Source: Prevotella sp. UBA2755
Lineage (GTDB): Bacteria; Bacteroidota; Bacteroidia; Bacteroidales; Bacteroidaceae
Length of the DNA: 18,163 nucleotides
NCBI GenBank assembly: GCA_002353225.1
Contig: DEJF01000001.1
Coordinates: 16,767-34,929 of the forward strand
Direction: 5' to 3'
The first letter of the stretch is position 1, and each line of letters begins with the position of its first letter. This document shows, piece after piece, positions 15,501 to 18,163 of this stretch. The notes beneath the pieces were generated by a model. It had not been told where the DNA came from. It worked only from the letters and a program-made list of their open reading frames with translations, and did not search any database. The position numbers and the translations under genes are program-made.

Positions 15501-15824
15501 ATGGACAATAACGAGAAAAACCAACAGCAGGGACAACTGCAACTGGAACTGCCACAGGATGTGGCACAAGGGGAGTATGCTAATTTCGCCATTATCTCGC
15601 ACTCCAGCAGCGACTTCGTCATCGACTTTGCCCGCGTGCTGCCCGGGGTACCGAAATCGCCCGTGAAAAGTCGTGTGATACTGGCTCCCGAGCATGCAAA
15701 ACGACTGCTTGGCGCCTTGCAGGAGAATATCATGAGGTATGAGCGCGAGTTCGGTCCGATTAAGATTCCCAACCAAGAGCCACGCACCATTTCCCCCTTC
15801 AATGTAGGGAAAGGAGAGGCATAG
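15501..15824 (+). CDS. DUF3467 family protein, function unknown
   Basis: A soluble 107-residue protein with no signal peptide or membrane span. I recognise the DUF3467 pattern: GEYANFAIISHSSSDFVIDF (about residues 28-47), LPGVPKSPVKSR, LAPEHAKRLLGALQENI and a closing YEREFGPI. The N-terminus is Gln/Asn-rich (NNEKNQQQGQLQLELPQ) and likely disordered. The family is small, widespread in Bacteroidetes, and from memory often next to rpoC there. Its role is not known, but steady linkage to rpoBC and rpsL would suggest a part in transcription or ribosome biology. It starts 31 nt after the glycosidase and ends just before a strong terminator. The start ATG at 15501 has AAGG only two bases upstream, too close to be a normal Shine-Dalgarno. 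Confidence 0.85.
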   Translation: MDNNEKNQQQGQLQLELPQDVAQGEYANFAIISHSSSDFVIDFARVLPGVPKSPVKSRVILAPEHAKRLLGALQENIMRYEREFGPIKIPNQEPRTISPFNVGKGEA

Positions 15825-15842
15825 AGGCGGTTAATAATTACT

Positions 15843-15886
15843 AAAACACTTATTTTATGTTAAATTTCATAAGATAAGTGTTTTTT
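15843..15886 (+). terminator. Strong intrinsic terminator after the DUF3467 gene
   Basis: AAAACACTTAT (15843-15853) pairs with ATAAGTGTTTT (15874-15884). The stem continues inward with TTTATG (15854-15859) against CATAAG (15868-15873), giving 17 bp with one G-U pair around an 8-nt loop, and a T-run at 15881-15886 overlaps the 3' arm. Because the outer arm starts with A's facing the T-run, it may also work on the opposite strand. It separates the upstream cluster from the str operon promoter. Confidence 0.92.
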
Positions 15887-15923
15887 CGTGCTTTATAGAT
15901 TAGGTGATTTCCCGAAAAGTTCG

Positions 15924-15931
15924 TACCTTTG
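15924..15931 (+). promoter_or_regulatory. Bacteroidetes-type promoter (-7 element TACCTTTG) for rpsL-rpsG-fusA
   Basis: TACCTTTG matches the Bacteroidetes primary sigma factor -7 consensus TAnnTTTG exactly. The expected upstream -33 TTTG is not clear: about 20 bp upstream there is only AT-rich sequence around 15893-15905. The element sits 38 nt after the terminator T-run and 85 nt before rpsL, a sensible place for the str operon promoter, with transcription expected to begin near 15936-15940. It is the only clear TAnnTTTG element I found in the gaps I checked. Confidence 0.7.
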
Positions 15932-15939
15932 CAGCCCAA

Positions 15940-16016
15940 AAGCGACCAATGAGAAGGGCGCATTATGTCAAGTTGAATATATACATATAATATAATAATT
16001 TAAAAATCAAACAATT
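15940..16016 (+). promoter_or_regulatory. rpsL 5' leader
   Basis: From the likely start of transcription to the rpsL ATG the leader is about 77 nt. A small hairpin is possible, GCGACC (15942-15947) against GGGCGC (15956-15961), with one A-G mismatch. The rest (15962-16016) is strongly AT-rich and shows no Shine-Dalgarno. Whether the hairpin regulates anything is unknown. Confidence 0.35.
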
Positions 16017-16397
16017 ATGCCTACAATTTCACAATTGGTAAGAAAAGGCAGAAAGGTGCTCGTTGACAAGAGCAAGTCTCCCGCGCTGGACTCATGTCCT
16101 CAGCGTCGTGGTGTCTGTGTTCGTGTCTACACAACGACCCCGAAGAAGCCTAATTCGGCTATGCGTAAGGTAGCCCGTGTTCGTTTGACCAACCAGAAGG
16201 AGGTCAACAGTTACATTCCCGGAGAGGGACACAACCTGCAGGAGCACTCTATCGTGCTGGTGCGTGGCGGTCGTGTAAAGGACCTTCCCGGTGTACGTTA
16301 TCACATCGTTCGTGGTACATTGGATACCGCCGGTGTGGCAAGCCGCACACAGCGTCGTTCTAAGTACGGTGCTAAGCGTCCAAAGGCTAAGAAATAA
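16017..16397 (+). CDS. rpsL: 30S ribosomal protein S12 (uS12)
   Basis: S12 sits at the decoding centre of the 30S subunit and controls accuracy; it is the classical streptomycin target protein. The 126-residue product starts MPTISQLVRKGRK. It contains the loop TTTPKKPNSAMRKVARVRL and the second loop GRVKDLPGVRYHIVRG, where the lysines matching E. coli Lys43 and Lys88 are both present, so the sequence is of the streptomycin-sensitive type. It ends SRTQRRSKYGAKRPKAKK. It is the first gene after the promoter near 15924 and heads the rpsL-rpsG-fusA cluster. The ATG at 16017 is preceded by AAACAATT rather than a Shine-Dalgarno. Confidence 0.99.
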   Translation: MPTISQLVRKGRKVLVDKSKSPALDSCPQRRGVCVRVYTTTPKKPNSAMRKVARVRLTNQKEVNSYIPGEGHNLQEHSIVLVRGGRVKDLPGVRYHIVRGTLDTAGVASRTQRRSKYGAKRPKAKK

Positions 16398-16551
16398 TAA
16401 CCGGAGAGGGTTAGTAAGCCGAGAGGACAAAGAGAAAAAGTAACAACTGTTTTGCTGGAGAATTGTTATAGACAGGTTGAGTAAATGCTCATGTGAGAGC
16501 GTTGAAGAACGAGAAAGAACAGCCCCACGCAGACAACAAAACAAGAAAAAA
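16398..16551 (+). promoter_or_regulatory. rpsL-rpsG intergenic leader, candidate S7 regulatory RNA
   Basis: This 154-nt gap is long for adjacent ribosomal protein genes. TAACAA (16441-16446) can pair with TTGTTA (16463-16468) around a 16-nt loop, and a small GCTC/GAG stem can form near 16488-16497. The last 40 nt before the rpsG ATG are A-rich and unstructured. In E. coli, S7 represses translation by binding the rpsL-rpsG gap, so a similar site here is plausible. No sequence similarity is shown. Confidence 0.35.
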
Positions 16552-17028
16552 ATGAGAAAAGCAAAGCCAAAGAAGCGTGTGATCCTGCCGGATCCAGTCT
16601 TCAACGACACCAAGGTGTCAAAGTTTGTGAACCATCTGATGTATGATGGTAAGAAGTCTATTTCGTATGAGATCTTCTACAATGCACTCGAGGCTGTAAA
16701 GGCTAAGATGCAGAACGAGGAGAAGTCTGCCCTGGAGATCTGGAAGCAGGCTCTGGACAACATCACTCCTCAGGTGGAGGTTAAGAGCCGCCGTATCGGT
16801 GGTGCTACCTTCCAGGTACCTACAGAGATTCGTCCTGACCGTAAGGAGAGTATCTCTATGAAGAACATGATTGCGTTTGCCCGCAAGCGTAGTGGTAAGT
16901 CTATGGCTGACAAACTGGCTGCCGAGATCATGGATGCCTTCAACAATCAGGGTGGTGCCTTCAAGCGTAAGGAAGATATGCACCGTATGGCAGAGGCTAA
17001 CCGTGCATTCGCTCACTTCAGATTCTAA
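16552..17028 (+). CDS. rpsG: 30S ribosomal protein S7 (uS7)
   Basis: S7 nucleates assembly of the 30S head and contacts tRNA at the E site. The ATG at 16552 gives 158 residues beginning MRKAKPKKR, the usual Bacteroidetes N-terminus. The frame stays open upstream to a TTG at 16477, but the extra 25 residues (Cys-, Glu- and Arg-rich) do not resemble S7 and are judged leader RNA. Signatures are VSKFVNHLMYDGKKSISYEI (about residues 21-40), a helix with ALEIWKQALDNITPQVEVKS, GGATFQVPTEI, and the C-terminal KEDMHRMAEANRAFAHFRF. It lies 35 nt upstream of fusA, so the two are co-transcribed. Confidence 0.97.
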   Translation: MRKAKPKKRVILPDPVFNDTKVSKFVNHLMYDGKKSISYEIFYNALEAVKAKMQNEEKSALEIWKQALDNITPQVEVKSRRIGGATFQVPTEIRPDRKESISMKNMIAFARKRSGKSMADKLAAEIMDAFNNQGGAFKRKEDMHRMAEANRAFAHFRF

Positions 17029-17063
17029 GATAGGTAAAAAGATAAACTAAGGAAAAGAAAGAA

Positions 17064-18163
17064 ATGGCAAATCGCGATTTACATTTGACCCGCAATATCG
17101 GTATTATGGCGCACATCGACGCCGGTAAGACCACTACGTCGGAGCGTATCCTGTTCTATACAGGTAAGACGCACAAGATCGGTGAGGTGCACGACGGTGC
17201 TGCTACCATGGACTGGATGGCTCAGGAGCAGGAGCGCGGTATCACCATCACCAGTGCTGCCACTACCTGTAACTGGAAGTGGAACGGCAAGGACTTCAAG
17301 ATTAACTTGATTGATACTCCGGGACACGTTGACTTCACCGCTGAGGTGGAGCGTTCACTGCGTGTGCTCGACGGTGCTGTCGCTACTTACTCTGCTGCTG
17401 ACGGTGTACAGCCTCAGTCAGAGACTGTTTGGCGTCAGGCTGATAAGTATAACGTACCCCGTATCGGTTATGTGAACAAGATGGACCGCTCTGGTGCAGA
17501 CTTCTTCGAGACAGTACAGCAGATGAAGGACATCCTGGGCGCTAACCCCGTTGTCATCCAGGTGCCCATTGGCGCTGAGGAGAACTTCAAGGGTGTCGTT
17601 GACCTGATTAAGATGAAGGCTATCCTGTGGCACGACGAGACTATGGGTGCTGAGTATGACGTTGAGGATATTCCTGCTGATCTGCAGGATGAGTGCGACG
17701 AGTGGCGTAACAAACTGCTCGAGGCTGCCGCTGAGTATGACGAGGCCCTGATGGAGAAGTACTTCGACGATCCTAACTCTATCACTGAGGACGAGATCAT
17801 CGCTGCTATCCGTAAGGGTACTCTCGCACTGAACATCGTGCCCATGACTTGCGGTTCTTCATTCAAGAACAAGGGCGTACAGACACTGCTCGACTATGTC
17901 TGCATGTTCCTCCCCTCACCCCTTGACACTCCCGCTATCGAAGGTGTTAACCCCGAGACAGGCGAGACAGAGACCCGTCAGCCCAGCGAGGACGAGAAGA
18001 CAGCTGCCCTTGCGTTCAAGATTGCAACCGACCCGTATGTGGGTCGTCTCACATTCTTCCGCGTTTATAGCGGTAAGGTAGAGGCCGGTTCCTACATCTA
18101 CAATGTTCGCTCTGGCAAGAAGGAACGCGTGAGTCGTCTGTTCCAGATGCACTCCAACCACCA
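17064..18163 (+). CDS. fusA: Elongation factor G (EF-G), 5' part, 3' end outside window
   Basis: EF-G is the GTPase that drives translocation of mRNA and tRNA through the ribosome and, with RRF, ribosome recycling. From ATG at 17064 the frame is open to the window end, giving 366 complete codons of an expected 700 or so. All G motifs are present: AHIDAGKTTTSE (G1), RGITI (G2), DTPGHVDF (G3, with the catalytic His), NKMDR (G4) and CGSSFKNKGVQ (G5). After a G' insertion typical of EF-G, domain II begins near residue 310 (DPYVGRLTFFRVYSG). Intact GTPase motifs and the str operon position mark it as the housekeeping EF-G rather than a divergent second copy. AAGGA (17049-17053) lies 10 nt before the ATG and is one of the few possible Shine-Dalgarno sequences here. 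Confidence 0.98.
   Translation, partial: MANRDLHLTRNIGIMAHIDAGKTTTSERILFYTGKTHKIGEVHDGAATMDWMAQEQERGITITSAATTCNWKWNGKDFKINLIDTPGHVDFTAEVERSLRVLDGAVATYSAADGVQPQSETVWRQADKYNVPRIGYVNKMDRSGADFFETVQQMKDILGANPVVIQVPIGAEENFKGVVDLIKMKAILWHDETMGAEYDVEDIPADLQDECDEWRNKLLEAAAEYDEALMEKYFDDPNSITEDEIIAAIRKGTLALNIVPMTCGSSFKNKGVQTLLDYVCMFLPSPLDTPAIEGVNPETGETETRQPSEDEKTAALAFKIATDPYVGRLTFFRVYSGKVEAGSYIYNVRSGKKERVSRLFQMHSNH

Noticed and set aside
16017..16397. Possible streptomycin-resistance changes in S12
   Set aside because: The lysines matching E. coli Lys43 and Lys88 are both present.
16477..16551. TTG-initiated N-terminal extension of S7
   Set aside because: The extra residues are unlike S7, whereas the ATG at 16552 gives the expected 158-residue protein preceded by an A-rich initiation region.

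Overview
The window is a core translation/transcription locus from a member of the Bacteroidales, most like Prevotella and relatives. The evidence is the gene order tuf - tRNA-Trp - secE - nusG - rplKAJL - rpoBC followed by rpsL-rpsG-fusA, Bacteroidetes-type sequence in RpoB and RpoC, a DUF3467 gene beside rpoC, a TAnnTTTG-type promoter element, and start codons preceded by A/T-rich sequence, mostly without a Shine-Dalgarno. The genus is an inference. All genes lie on the + strand, and the coding sequences are intact apart from the two cut by the window edges.

Region 1 (1-4072): the 3' two thirds of tuf (EF-Tu), a short periodic repeat and a GC-rich hairpin, tRNA-Trp(CCA), then secE, nusG and the ribosomal stalk genes rplK (L11), rplA (L1), rplJ (L10) and rplL (L7/L12). 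Region 2 (4073-12487): a strong hairpin and a helically phased TCTAGA repeat array, then rpoB and rpoC, separated by a gap with three 8-bp repeats and closed by a clear intrinsic terminator. Region 3 (12488-15886): an exported LacZ-like GH2 glycosidase and a small DUF3467 gene, closed by a second strong terminator. Region 4 (15887-18163): a Bacteroidetes-type promoter and AT-rich leader, then rpsL (S12), rpsG (S7) and the first half of fusA (EF-G).

Together these genes supply elongation factors (EF-Tu, EF-G), the ribosomal stalk and decoding-centre proteins, the two large RNA polymerase subunits, a transcription elongation factor and a translocon subunit. Their production is normally tied to growth rate. 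The GH2 glycosidase is the one clearly accessory gene.

I see no mobile element, CRISPR array, defence cassette or obviously new multi-gene system. The most unusual signal is non-coding: three gaps (after tuf, before rpoB, before rpoC) each carry a different short tandem repeat of 8-10 bp. Other points are the glycosidase lodged between the rpo and str clusters, the absence of room for a conventional L10 leader before rplJ, and long untranslated gaps before rplK and rpsG that could hold autoregulatory RNA.
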